Origin: Aquiflexum sp. TKW24L
GTDB taxonomy: Bacteria; Bacteroidota; Bacteroidia; Cytophagales; Cyclobacteriaceae
Assembly (NCBI RefSeq): GCF_023502205.1
Contig: NZ_JAMFLG010000021.1
Location: 1 to 64,000, forward strand
DNA: 64,000 nucleotides
Reading direction: 5' to 3'
Of the stretch, positions 16,281 to 25,533 are shown piece by piece. The translations under genes were made by a program, and so were the position numbers. Position 1 is the first letter of the stretch. Each line of letters starts with the position of its first letter. A model generated the notes under the pieces. It was given only the letters and a program-made list of their open reading frames with translations. It did no database searches and was not told the origin of the DNA.

Positions 16281-17729
16281 TTACTCCATCGTTCCTTTCG
16301 GGTCTTTTGAAACATAAGGATCAAAAGGATAAGTCCTTGGCAAGACATCCACGCCTGTTGTGACTTTAATGGGTGCTTCACCCGGGTAGGTGATTTCCAC
16401 AAAATAAGCTTGGAATCCTTTTTGAGGGACTTTCATCTGCACTTCATACCTTCCGCTTTCATTGACCAAAATTTCTGAAGAAGTCCATTTTGGACCCAAA
16501 ACATAGATCCTGAAATCCCTACCCTCTTCATTCGCCGCAGTCCATAATTTGATGGATGTTGGTTTTTGGTTTGGGTCTGTTGTAATTAATATTTTATCAC
16601 CATCTATCTTCCATTCATACTTTGGACGTGGGGTTTCATTCAAAATGGAGTGATAAAAGGCGATCATATTTGGCAATGCATCTGACTCACTCAGGTCATG
16701 GCCATAATTGGGAACATACTGCACGTGCTTTTCGCCAGGAAGACTGTCCCAATAAAATTTCCAACTGTCAGGCAAAAAGAATTCATCGCCAGTGGCGTTG
16801 ATGAGCAGTTTTGGTATATCATATTCTTCAAGGTATGAAAAGGGTTCAGTGATTTCCAGAAGCCTGTCGTACTCCTTGGAGCCTTGCCACTCCATGATTC
16901 CCTCGCGCTTATAATCCTCCACCGCAGGAGACCACTCCCCATAATTTCTCCAATGGTGTTGAAATGATGGAATGATATTAAGTAGGTCAATCACAATCGG
17001 CACGATCGCCACAACCCGGTCATCCACAGCGGCGGTGGTCCACGTTGTCCATCCTCTTTTGGAGGCACCGGCTACAACATATTTGTCCACTACCTTATTT
17101 TGTTGCTTTTGAGCTACTTCTGTGACCACATCCATGGCCAGTTTGACTGCTTTCGTCATCGGTAGTCTTGAAAGCCAATAAGCATCCTCATCTTTTGCCC
17201 CACCTTCCAGAAATTTCCTCCAACCATAAGCAATGATCGCGTCCTCATACCTTTCTCCAAAAGTATCATTGGCAAAAACCAATGGTTGGAAAGGAATATT
17301 ATGGATTTTTGCCACTATGGAATTGGTCTGTAAAGCTGCCGCCAAGATCATTTGATCCGGGTCTTCGGGCATTTTGGAGTTTTTACTGCCCCCACCAATG
17401 TACATCATCCCTGTTTCAAAAGGTGTTTCTTTGGGAATTACAACCGATACATAGTGCCACCACTCAATCTCATCGACAATATCCTTGGTCAGCCAGTGCT
17501 GCGAATACATCTTGATGACATGGTAATCATAACCTTCCCCTTGTGAGCTATGGATGATTTCATACCGAAATGTGGAATCTGGCGCATGCACATAATCCTT
17601 GAGCAGGGTGTTGGATTTTTGGGGAGAGGTTTCTGTTTCCTCCTGTTTGGTCTGACAGCTCCAGCAAGCCAATAGAAGTATGGCAAGGGTCAATACCCTA
17701 AAAATCAATAGATTAAAATAATGTTTCAT
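16281..17729 (-). CDS. PhoPQ-activated pathogenicity-related (PqaA-like) exported protein
   Basis: The start is set at MKHYFNLLIFRVLTLAILLLAC (17729), giving a lipoprotein-like signal with Cys22. The 482-residue protein belongs to the PqaA family of alpha/beta-hydrolase-like proteins. The nucleophile elbow is GASKRGWTTW (Ser in G-x-S-x-R-G). DGDEFF-like context appears as NATGDEFFLPDSWKFYWDSLPG, and PNYGHDLS carries a candidate catalytic histidine. A C-terminal beta domain (about residues 370-470) follows. PqaA is PhoPQ-induced and linked to antimicrobial-peptide resistance in Salmonella, but its enzymatic reaction is unknown. It is monocistronic between two hairpin terminators. Confidence 0.87.
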   Translation of the reverse strand: MKHYFNLLIFRVLTLAILLLACWSCQTKQEETETSPQKSNTLLKDYVHAPDSTFRYEIIHSSQGEGYDYHVIKMYSQHWLTKDIVDEIEWWHYVSVVIPKETPFETGMMYIGGGSKNSKMPEDPDQMILAAALQTNSIVAKIHNIPFQPLVFANDTFGERYEDAIIAYGWRKFLEGGAKDEDAYWLSRLPMTKAVKLAMDVVTEVAQKQQNKVVDKYVVAGASKRGWTTWTTAAVDDRVVAIVPIVIDLLNIIPSFQHHWRNYGEWSPAVEDYKREGIMEWQGSKEYDRLLEITEPFSYLEEYDIPKLLINATGDEFFLPDSWKFYWDSLPGEKHVQYVPNYGHDLSESDALPNMIAFYHSILNETPRPKYEWKIDGDKILITTDPNQKPTSIKLWTAANEEGRDFRIYVLGPKWTSSEILVNESGRYEVQMKVPQKGFQAYFVEITYPGEAPIKVTTGVDVLPRTYPFDPYVSKDPKGTME

Positions 17730-17813
17730 AGAGGTGGTTTTAATTTTTAATAATTTCAAAATTTACTGAAAAAAAAGCCAACTCTCCAATTTTAAGAATA
17801 CCGAAAAAAAGAA

Positions 17814-17845
17814 AAAAGCCGGATTTCAAAGAAAATCCGGCTTTT
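17814..17845 (-). terminator. terminator of the fasciclin gene
   Basis: A perfect 12-bp inverted repeat (17814-17825 with 17834-17845) built on AGCCGGATT/AATCCGGCT is followed on the minus strand by a T-rich run. Confidence 0.85.
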
Positions 17846-17866
17846 CAAAATCCAATCAACCTTTAT

Positions 17867-18430
17867 CTATTTATCTTCTGGAACAAGAACTTTATCTATT
17901 ACGTGAATGATGCCATTAGAGGCTGGAACAGTTCCGATTATTTTTCCACCATTGATCAGGATGGATCCATCCGCTGCTATTTCTACTGTCACAGACCTGC
18001 CATCGGCCGTTCCCATTTTTCTTCCATTGACAAAGCCCTCAGGCTTGTAAACCCCAAGAAGCACATGATATTCCAAGATATCCCTTAGCTTCCTTTGGTT
18101 TTCAGGTTTGGTCAAGGTTTCCAATGTACCTGCAGGTAAGGCATCAAATGCCGCATTGGTCGGCGCAAAAACGGTAAAGGGCCCGACGTTGGTCAAGGCA
18201 TCTACATATTGGGCTGCTTGAAGGGCCGCGACCAAAGTAGTATGGTCAGGTGAACCGACAGCCACCTGGACAACATTGGGATTGGAGACATCATCCTTAA
18301 CTCCAGATTGACCCACTGAAGCTGGGGATGATACAGCCTCTGAACTTTGATTTTGTTCTACGGATCCACCGCAGGCAATCATGAGTAGCATTAAAGCTAG
18401 AATTGGAAAATGTTTGACTAGTGATTTCAT
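17867..18430 (-). CDS. fasciclin (FAS1) domain lipoprotein
   Basis: The 187-residue protein has a lipoprotein signal (MKSLVKHFPILALMLLMIAC, Cys20), a Ser-rich linker and one FAS1 domain over about residues 50-185. Domain motifs are TTLVAALQAAQYVDALTNVGPFTVFAPTNAAFDALP (shown in parts), LRDILEYHVLLG and NGIIHVIDKVLVPE. FAS1 domains mediate adhesion or bind small ligands at the cell surface. The promoter carries a perfect GGATA-N4-TATCC palindrome next to its -7 box, the same element found at nitrite-reduction and nitric-oxide genes nearby. Co-regulation with nitrogen-oxide metabolism is therefore likely and would be unexpected for a generic adhesin. Confidence 0.92.
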   Translation of the reverse strand: MKSLVKHFPILALMLLMIACGGSVEQNQSSEAVSSPASVGQSGVKDDVSNPNVVQVAVGSPDHTTLVAALQAAQYVDALTNVGPFTVFAPTNAAFDALPAGTLETLTKPENQRKLRDILEYHVLLGVYKPEGFVNGRKMGTADGRSVTVEIAADGSILINGGKIIGTVPASNGIIHVIDKVLVPEDK

Positions 18431-18456
18431 TTTGTTTATGGGTTTTGAATGTGATA

Positions 18457-18488
18457 CAAAAATAATAAAGGATATTTTTATCCTTTAT
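18457..18488 (-). promoter_or_regulatory. promoter and palindromic operator of the fasciclin gene
   Basis: On the minus strand a -7 box TATTTTTG (18457-18464, consensus TAnnTTTG) is directly preceded by a perfect palindrome ATAAAGGATA-TTTT-TATCCTTTAT (18465-18474 and 18479-18488). Placement between the -7 and -33 positions is typical of a repressor site. Confidence 0.7.
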
Positions 18489-18889
18489 GATAAAAATCAT
18501 AGTTTCTCAAAAACATTAACAAAATCCTAAATTAATATGCATTGTTTTACACCTTAATTAATCTCAGGCCAACCTCGATCAAACACCGTCTTTGACTTCA
18601 TCTCCAACCTGACTATAGCTGAAAATCATCCAGTAATTTTAATAATCAAATCCAATCCGCCCATTTTTAAATTTCCTTTTTCCTTGTCGCTAAATAGAAA
18701 TTGATTTCCTGAAAGTAAAATCACCCCCTTTTTATCAAGGAATTTGGATAGGTAGTTTCTGTTGAAAATGATCTCTGGCAAGATTCTTAAACTAAGAATA
18801 AGATTTTAATTATTTTTTAATAGTATGATTTTTGTCATGATTTAAAGTATATGTAAAGGATAATTTTGTCTTTTAAATAAAGACTCCCA
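18489..18889. other. intergenic region upstream of nrfH
   Basis: About 400 bp of AT-rich DNA between the divergent fasciclin and nrfH genes. The nrf promoter/operator is at its right end. The remainder shows a GATTTTTGTCAT string (18828-18839) close to the promoter, and otherwise no recognisable gene or structure. Confidence 0.5.
18856..18875 (+). promoter_or_regulatory. nrfH promoter with overlapping operator-like palindrome
   Basis: A -7 box TAATTTTG (18861-18868) matches TAnnTTTG. It lies inside an imperfect palindrome, GGATA (18858-18862), four bases, then TGTCT, flanked by AAA and TTT. The left half is identical to the fasciclin operator and the spacing is the same. The ATG follows at 18890. 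Confidence 0.6.
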
Positions 18890-19522
18890 ATGAGTAAACG
18901 TCAAATCATCAAAAGAAAATTGTTTCAATACAGCTTAATTCCCCCTAGAGCTTGGAGACCGTATGCGATTGTTTTGGTTGCGGCAATTTTTGGCTTGGGT
19001 ATTTATTTGGTACGCTTAAGCAATGCTGCGTCCTACTTGTCAGATGATCCACAGGCGTGTGTGAATTGCCACATTATGACACCACAATACATCACTTGGA
19101 CGCGCAGTTCCCACCGGGAAGTTGCCCATTGCAACGACTGCCATGTTCCTCATAACAATATTGCAAACAAATATTTTTTCAAAGCCAAAGATGGCTTGTA
19201 TCACGCATCTGTTTTTACATTAAGGGCCGAACCTCAGGTTATCAAAGCCTTGGGACCATCCATCAAAGTAATTCAAAGTAACTGCATCCGCTGCCATGAA
19301 GATCAGGTGACGGACGCAAAATTGATCGGATTGGTAGAAAACCACCATCCCCACCGAACGGACAGAATCTGTTGGGAATGTCATAGGGAAGTTCCCCATG
19401 GGAAAGTTAGAAGCCTAGCGTCTGTGGGGCATCAGATTGAACCCATCCGGGCCCATGCCCCGCCTGACCTGGAGATTATTCCCAAATGGCTCAAAGAAAG
19501 CATGCAAAAAACCAAGCAATAA
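18890..19522 (+). CDS. nrfH: cytochrome c nitrite reductase small subunit (tetraheme quinol dehydrogenase)
   Basis: The 210-residue NapC/NirT-family protein has one N-terminal membrane anchor (about residues 24-42). It has exactly four heme c sites: CVNCH (57-61), CNDCH (81-85), CIRCH (132-136) and CWECH (161-165). It takes electrons from menaquinol and passes them to NrfA on the periplasmic side. NrfA starts 27 bp downstream, and a porin and the cytochrome c maturation fusion follow, so this is a complete nitrite-ammonification operon. The promoter carries the shared palindrome and is probably controlled by the Rrf2 protein encoded at 25.5 kb. Confidence 0.96.
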   Translation: MSKRQIIKRKLFQYSLIPPRAWRPYAIVLVAAIFGLGIYLVRLSNAASYLSDDPQACVNCHIMTPQYITWTRSSHREVAHCNDCHVPHNNIANKYFFKAKDGLYHASVFTLRAEPQVIKALGPSIKVIQSNCIRCHEDQVTDAKLIGLVENHHPHRTDRICWECHREVPHGKVRSLASVGHQIEPIRAHAPPDLEIIPKWLKESMQKTKQ

Positions 19523-19549
19523 CAACGTCATTCTCAAAATCACAAACTT

Positions 19550-21043
19550 ATGAAAAATTGGATTCTTTTTGGATTAACAGCCGTAATAGTCTTTCTACTG
19601 GCCATGTTGGCCTACTCTATAATGGATAGAAAAACCGAAGCGAGGTTTGCCTATCAACCAAAGGTACAGATTGAAGGAATCGAACCTAGGGATTCTGTTT
19701 GGGGATTGAATTATCCCAGACAGTATCAATCTTATATGAAGACCCAAGACACCACTTTTACAAGTATGTACAATACCAGTGGTTTCAAAGACGTACTAGA
19801 TGACCAGCCGGAACTGGTGATTTTATGGGCAGGGTATGCATTCAGCAAAGATTACAACCAACCTAGAGGTCATGCTTATGCCATTACGGATGTTCAGAAC
19901 TCAATTAGAATTGGCTCCCCTATGGAGCCCGGTGATGGTGTGATGCCCAGCACCTGTTGGACCTGCAAAAGCCCCGATGTACCTAGACTGATGAGCGAAA
20001 TGGGAGTGACGGAATATTACAGCACCAAATTATCCAGTTTGGGTTCGGAGGTAATCAATCCTATTGGATGTGCCGATTGTCATAATCCAGAAACTATGAA
20101 TTTGACCATCACACGACCTGCATTAATTGAAGCTTATGAAGCCATGGGTAAAGATATCAACAAGGCCTCCCACCAAGAGATGCGCTCTTTGGTCTGTGCC
20201 CAATGTCATGTGGAATATTACTTTGACAAGACAAAGCCCGGAAAGGAAAAAGCAAGTTACCTCACCTTTCCTTGGAAAGATGGAATGACTGTGGAGGACA
20301 TGGAAGCTTATTATGACAATATTGATTTTGCAGATTGGACTCATCCTATCAGCAAAACGAAGATGCTGAAAGCACAACATCCCGATTATGAGCTTTTTGA
20401 AATGGGTGTTCATGCCAAAAGAGGCGTTTCCTGTGCAGATTGTCATATGCCATATAAAAACGAGGGGGGACAGAAATTTACTGACCACCATATCGGCTCC
20501 CCTCTCAGCAACGTAGAGAATTCATGTTTTGTCTGTCACCGGGAAAAACAGGAAGATTTGATGGCTGATGTATATGAACGTCAACGAAAAGTAAAAGAAG
20601 GTTCCTCCAGTATCCAAAAACAACTAGCCATGGCTCACATTGAAGCGGGAAAGGCTTGGGAATTGGGTGCAACTGAAGATCAAATGAAAGGTATATTGCT
20701 AGGAATCCGTCATGCACAGTGGAGATGGGATTTTGTAGTGGCTTCTCATGGGGGTGCCTTTCATGCACCATTAGAATCAAGCAGGATCATTACTTCTGCA
20801 ATGGGGACCATCCAAGAAAGCAGAATCCAACTGACGAGGTTGCTGGCTTCATTGGGCCACAATAAGCCTGTGGAGATGCCGGACTTTAAAAGCAAATCAG
20901 CCTTACAAGCTTACATTGGTCTTGATATGGAAAAGGAAAGGTTGGACAAAACCAAATTTCTGGAGCAGGTAGTTCCTCAATGGCTCAAAGATGGGAAGGC
21001 CCGCGAAGCCAAAAAAGAAGTAAAAGTCCTTAGCAGCAAATAA
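19550..21043 (+). CDS. nrfA: ammonia-forming pentaheme cytochrome c nitrite reductase
   Basis: The 497-residue protein has an N-terminal signal anchor and five heme sites. The catalytic heme has the lysine-ligated motif CWTCK (136-140), followed by CADCH (174-178), CAQCH (216-220), CADCH (295-299) and CFVCH (326-330). It reduces nitrite to ammonium with six electrons in the periplasm and can also reduce nitric oxide and hydroxylamine. The CWxCK form needs a dedicated lyase in some bacteria. Here the only maturation gene in the operon is the ResB-CcsA fusion, which may be specialised for it. Confidence 0.97.
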   Translation: MKNWILFGLTAVIVFLLAMLAYSIMDRKTEARFAYQPKVQIEGIEPRDSVWGLNYPRQYQSYMKTQDTTFTSMYNTSGFKDVLDDQPELVILWAGYAFSKDYNQPRGHAYAITDVQNSIRIGSPMEPGDGVMPSTCWTCKSPDVPRLMSEMGVTEYYSTKLSSLGSEVINPIGCADCHNPETMNLTITRPALIEAYEAMGKDINKASHQEMRSLVCAQCHVEYYFDKTKPGKEKASYLTFPWKDGMTVEDMEAYYDNIDFADWTHPISKTKMLKAQHPDYELFEMGVHAKRGVSCADCHMPYKNEGGQKFTDHHIGSPLSNVENSCFVCHREKQEDLMADVYERQRKVKEGSSSIQKQLAMAHIEAGKAWELGATEDQMKGILLGIRHAQWRWDFVVASHGGAFHAPLESSRIITSAMGTIQESRIQLTRLLASLGHNKPVEMPDFKSKSALQAYIGLDMEKERLDKTKFLEQVVPQWLKDGKAREAKKEVKVLSSK

Positions 21044-21069
21044 CAATCAATCATTTTAATTCCTAAGCT

Positions 21070-22398
21070 ATGAAAAAGCTATTGCTATTAGGATGGGGTA
21101 TCTTTTTTGCCCTTTCCTTCCAGAATTCATATGCCCAATTCAAAATCGATGGACAGATACTTCAGCGTTCAGAGTTCAGAAATGGCTTTGGCAAACTTAT
21201 TTCCGAAAATCAAAAACCCTTCGCATTCATAGGCCATAGGGCGAGGTTACAGGCTGCATATGAAATGGAAAATTTTTCTTTTTACATGAGCATCCAAGAT
21301 GTCAGGGTTTGGGGAAACACGTCCCAAGTAAAAGCTACTGACAACTTCCTTTCCCTCCACGAAGCTTGGGCAATGGCAAAAATCTCGGAGACCTGGAAAG
21401 TCAAATTGGGAAGACAAGAGCTCAACTATGACAATTTCAGGTTCCTTGGAAATCTGGATTGGGCATTGCAGGGAAGGGCACATGATTTTGCTCTTGTCAT
21501 GCATGAGAAAGGGAATATGAAGTTTCATTTTGGCGGTGCATATAACCAATCCTCACAAGCCCTTGTGGATCAGCCTTTTCTTATCCCAAACCAATACAAG
21601 ATTGCGCAAATGGTACGCTACGAAAATAAATGGGGAAAAGTCCAATTTTCGGCTTTGGCATGGAATGATGGAAGAGAATGGCAAAACTTTGATTCCAATG
21701 GTGCTCTTTTGGATAAAGGGATCAGGTACCGAACCACTTTGGGAATCCCAACCTTAAAATACATTTCCGGAAACTCCCAACTCTCAGGATTTTATTACCA
21801 TCAGTTTGGTAAAGATGTCGCAGGAAGGAGCCTCAATGCATTTAATCTGAGTATGGTATATAACCATACATTTCCTATCAATACAGAACAGGGAAAAGTC
21901 TGGACACTTTCCGTAGGTGCAGAATATCTCAGTGGCACAGCTAACAACGAGACTGAAAAGAACAACTCTTATAACCCACTTTACGGCACCAACCACTTGT
22001 TTAATGGCTACATGGACCTGTTTTTTGTGGGAGGCACACATGAAGATAACGTGGGTTTAGAGGATTACTTTATAAGATCTAGGTATGCTTTCAATAAGAA
22101 ACTCTTCCTTCAGGGAGACATTCATGCATTCTTTGCCCAAAACAAAATATTCAGATTGGAAGAACCGGGAAGCCAAAATCAATTGGAACCCTACTTTGGA
22201 ACACAGTTGGATTTTAGCTTGGGTTATATAGTCAACGATGCCTTTTCTATCCAAAGTGGATATAGCCAATTCTTCAATACAGATTCATTCGCCTACGTCC
22301 AAAAGAACAGCAATCCAAAAGGAATCCAAAATTGGGCTTACCTGATGTTGATTTTCAGGCCAACCATGAAAAATAAATTTATCGGGATACTACTCTGA
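21070..22398 (+). CDS. alginate-export-like outer-membrane beta-barrel porin
   Basis: The 442-residue protein has a signal peptide ending near SYAQ, then repeated amphipathic beta-strands to the C-terminus. It shows RARLQAAYEMENFSFYMSIQDVRVWG-like text typical of the alginate_exp/AlgE-like porin family (quoted in part: SIQDVRVWGNTS, KLGRQELNYDN). It starts 26 bp after nrfA and ends 3 bp before ccsBA, so it is an integral part of the operon. A plausible role is nitrite or nitrate entry through the outer membrane. Export of alginate itself is unlikely in this context. The family call is good; the substrate is inference. Confidence 0.8.
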   Translation: MKKLLLLGWGIFFALSFQNSYAQFKIDGQILQRSEFRNGFGKLISENQKPFAFIGHRARLQAAYEMENFSFYMSIQDVRVWGNTSQVKATDNFLSLHEAWAMAKISETWKVKLGRQELNYDNFRFLGNLDWALQGRAHDFALVMHEKGNMKFHFGGAYNQSSQALVDQPFLIPNQYKIAQMVRYENKWGKVQFSALAWNDGREWQNFDSNGALLDKGIRYRTTLGIPTLKYISGNSQLSGFYYHQFGKDVAGRSLNAFNLSMVYNHTFPINTEQGKVWTLSVGAEYLSGTANNETEKNNSYNPLYGTNHLFNGYMDLFFVGGTHEDNVGLEDYFIRSRYAFNKKLFLQGDIHAFFAQNKIFRLEEPGSQNQLEPYFGTQLDFSLGYIVNDAFSIQSGYSQFFNTDSFAYVQKNSNPKGIQNWAYLMLIFRPTMKNKFIGILL

Positions 22399-22401
22399 CC
22401 C

Positions 22402-25400
22402 ATGAAAATCTTCAAAATACTCCTTTCCACCAAAGTTACCTTGCTCTTGTTTATAGCTTTTGGTACTTCCATGGCAGTGGCTACATTTCTAGAAAATGAC
22501 CATGGAACCCCCGTAGCCCGTTCCCTCGTTTATAACGCTTGGTGGTTTGAACTTATCATGGTTTGGATGGCGGTCAACTTTTTAGCCCATACAAGCCAAT
22601 ACAAGCTTTTTCATAAAAACCGTTGGCCTATCGGTCTTTTCCATATTTCGTTTGTGCTCATTATCATCGGTGCCGGCGTCACGCGGTATATCAGTGAAGA
22701 AGGAATCATGCATATCCGCCAAGGCGAAGAGCAAAGCACTTTTTACACTACTTCACCTTATTTACAAATAACTCAAAACGGGAATCAGGAAAACCGCTCT
22801 TTCCAAAAACCCCTTCTGCTTCTTTCAAAAGACTTCCAACCTAAAACCATATCTGCAAAAATCGGAGACAGCAACTTTGAGGTGGTCTTTGAGGATTTTA
22901 TTAAAGGTGCAAAAGAGGAGTTTTTAGATGGGAAGGAAACCTTTATTGATTTGGCAGTGGCGATGGGGACAGGTCGAGAGGATTTTTTGATAGAAAAAGG
23001 AAAGTATATCCAAATGGGAGAAATCTCTCTCAGCACCAAAAATGATCCAAACCATGCAATCAGAATTTTTAAAGAAAATGACTCTTGGATCATTGAAACA
23101 GACCAACATCTTCAGCTGATGGAAATGGTTACCCAACAAATGGGCAACCAACATGCTGGTGAATCCAACCCACTTCAAATGAGGACACTCTACCAATGGG
23201 AAGGTGGGGCATTTATAGTAAAAGAAATCCATGAGAACGCCAAATTGAGCTATATAGCTGAGGAAGATCCAAATCTCGCCAAAGATTTATTGGATGTCGC
23301 AAAATATAAAGTCTTGGATGATTCCGGTAAAATCCTCTCAGAAGCCTACGTCAAAATGGTAAGCTTCAATCCCGGTTGGTCCACATTTTCACATGAGGGT
23401 AATGAATACGCGATTACCTATGGCCCAAAACCTATCCATTTGCCATTTGGCCTTTACCTCAATGCCTTTGAATTGGAAAGATATCCAGGAAGCCAAAGTC
23501 CTGCAAGCTATGCAAGCGAGGTAATGGTCATGGACAAAGGAGAAGATTTCCCCTACCGTATTTTTATGAATAATGTATTGGATTACAAGGGTTTCAGGTT
23601 TTACCAATCTTCCTATGATACGGATGAAAGGGGTACCGTACTCTCTGTCAATCAGGACCGACCCGGTACTTATATCACTTATCTTGGATATTTACTTTTG
23701 TCTGTAGGGATGTTCTTAACACTTTTTGCAAAAGGAAGCAGGTTTAGAATTCTAAACACCAAACTCGGCAATATCAAAAAAACGGTTGCTGCTACTCTAA
23801 TTTTATTTGGAATATCAGCAAACTTATTTGCCCAAGAAGCGCCATCCATCAAATCATCCATAGTTCCGTTGGATCAAGCCGAGCTTTACGGCAGACTCGT
23901 CGTACAGGATTTGGATGGAAGGATGAAGCCTTTGAATACACTTGCCAATGAAATTGTCAGAAAACTCTCAGGAAAAACTTATTTGGCTTTACCTGTTGAG
24001 GAGGGCGAAATAAGGCTTAGCCCAGAACAGTTCCTTTTGGCAGTCCAGATGGACCCCGCTACCATGAGTCAATTGCCCCTAGTCAGAATAGACAAGGCAA
24101 AGTCAATGGAAGTATTTCAATTATTGGGCAAAGAACCGACAGACAAGATCAGCTTTCAGGATTTTTTGGATGACGAAGGGAATTATCGGATCCAGGAATT
24201 GGTAGAAGCCGCCAACCTGCTCAAGCCAGCTGAAAGGAATGAAGGACATAAGGAACTCCTCAAAACAGACGAAAGATTCAATATTTTCTATGGATTGCTG
24301 ACAGGAGATTTTCTCAGGCTTTTCCCAAACAAACTAGACAATAACAACACTTGGTTTACCGGTCAGCAGTATATGCAGGGCTTTGATGAAGAAGACGCGG
24401 TATTTGTTAAAAATATCACTCCATTGTATCTCAGTGCTCTTAGGAAAGGCATTGAAGAAGGAAAATGGGAAGATGCGGAAGAAACACTTTCCTACATCGC
24501 ATTGTATCAGCAAAAAATCGGCGAAGAAGTCTACCCTTCTCCAAATGAAATCAAAGCTGAGCTTCTATATAATCAATTGAACCTTGGCACTAGGCTATTT
24601 GGTATATTCTGGCTTTTGGGAACAATTATGTTGTTTTTGGGAATTGTGATGCTTTTCAAAGATGATAACATCTGGAAAAAAAGCTGGTTTGTCGGGAAAA
24701 TCTTGACATGGCTTGGATTTTTGGCTTTCACCTTCCACCTAGGTTTGAGGTGGTATATTGCCAAGCATCCACCTTGGAGTGATGGCTTTGAAATGCTCGT
24801 TTTCGTGGCTTGGGGAGTCTTACTTTTTGGACTTTTATTTTCCAATAAGTCAAAGTTTACCCTGCCTTTGGGTCTCATTTTTTCAGGAACCTTGCTTTTC
24901 GTTGGTTTCTTGGATTGGCTCAATCCCGAAATCACCAACCTGATGCCTGTCCTGAATTCCTATTGGCTCAAAATCCACGTTGCCATTATTGTAAGCAGTT
25001 ACGCCCCTTTGGCTCTGGCAGCGATTATCGCCTTGTTAAGTTTGATCCTGATCATATTCAAGCCCTTTGATCCCGGGAAAAAATGGTGGAGCAGTATCCG
25101 CGAATTGCAGATGGTAAACGAAATGTCAATTACCATCGGGTTGTTTCTACTCAGTGTTGGGACTTTTCTTGGAGGAGTATGGGCCAATGAAAGCTGGGGA
25201 AGGTATTGGGCATGGGATCCCAAAGAAACTTGGGCATTGATATCGGTGATCGTCTATGCATTTGTATTGCACCTCAGGCTGATTCCAAAATTCAAAAATG
25301 GACTGGTTTTCAATCTTGCAAGCCTTTGGGCATTTTCTTCCATAATCATGACCTCTTTTGGCGTGAATTATTACCTGTCAGGTCTTCACTCCTATGCGGC

Positions 25401-25527
25401 CGGAGATCCTGTACCTGTTCCTATGTGGGTTTATTGGATTGTTTTGGTTTTATTGACTATTTCTGTATTCGCTATTTTCAAATACCAAAAACTCAAAGAA
25501 GTTGAAATTAAGCAGCTCGTAGTTTAA
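22402..25527 (+). CDS. ccsBA: fused ResB-CcsA cytochrome c biogenesis protein (system II synthetase)
   Basis: The 1041-residue fusion has an N-terminal ResB/CcsB-like half with about four membrane helices and a large periplasmic domain. A central linker region begins after about residue 450. The C-terminal CcsA half holds the heme-handling WWD-type motif RYWAWDPKETWALI near residue 935. It carries heme across the membrane and attaches it to CxxCH/K motifs of exported apocytochromes. Its position as the last gene of the nrf operon suggests it matures NrfH and NrfA, perhaps including the CWTCK heme. It converges with the Rrf2 gene, with only 6 bp between stops. Confidence 0.93.
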   Translation: MKIFKILLSTKVTLLLFIAFGTSMAVATFLENDHGTPVARSLVYNAWWFELIMVWMAVNFLAHTSQYKLFHKNRWPIGLFHISFVLIIIGAGVTRYISEEGIMHIRQGEEQSTFYTTSPYLQITQNGNQENRSFQKPLLLLSKDFQPKTISAKIGDSNFEVVFEDFIKGAKEEFLDGKETFIDLAVAMGTGREDFLIEKGKYIQMGEISLSTKNDPNHAIRIFKENDSWIIETDQHLQLMEMVTQQMGNQHAGESNPLQMRTLYQWEGGAFIVKEIHENAKLSYIAEEDPNLAKDLLDVAKYKVLDDSGKILSEAYVKMVSFNPGWSTFSHEGNEYAITYGPKPIHLPFGLYLNAFELERYPGSQSPASYASEVMVMDKGEDFPYRIFMNNVLDYKGFRFYQSSYDTDERGTVLSVNQDRPGTYITYLGYLLLSVGMFLTLFAKGSRFRILNTKLGNIKKTVAATLILFGISANLFAQEAPSIKSSIVPLDQAELYGRLVVQDLDGRMKPLNTLANEIVRKLSGKTYLALPVEEGEIRLSPEQFLLAVQMDPATMSQLPLVRIDKAKSMEVFQLLGKEPTDKISFQDFLDDEGNYRIQELVEAANLLKPAERNEGHKELLKTDERFNIFYGLLTGDFLRLFPNKLDNNNTWFTGQQYMQGFDEEDAVFVKNITPLYLSALRKGIEEGKWEDAEETLSYIALYQQKIGEEVYPSPNEIKAELLYNQLNLGTRLFGIFWLLGTIMLFLGIVMLFKDDNIWKKSWFVGKILTWLGFLAFTFHLGLRWYIAKHPPWSDGFEMLVFVAWGVLLFGLLFSNKSKFTLPLGLIFSGTLLFVGFLDWLNPEITNLMPVLNSYWLKIHVAIIVSSYAPLALAAIIALLSLILIIFKPFDPGKKWWSSIRELQMVNEMSITIGLFLLSVGTFLGGVWANESWGRYWAWDPKETWALISVIVYAFVLHLRLIPKFKNGLVFNLASLWAFSSIIMTSFGVNYYLSGLHSYAAGDPVPVPMWVYWIVLVLLTISVFAIFKYQKLKEVEIKQLVV

Positions 25528-25533
25528 AAAAAT

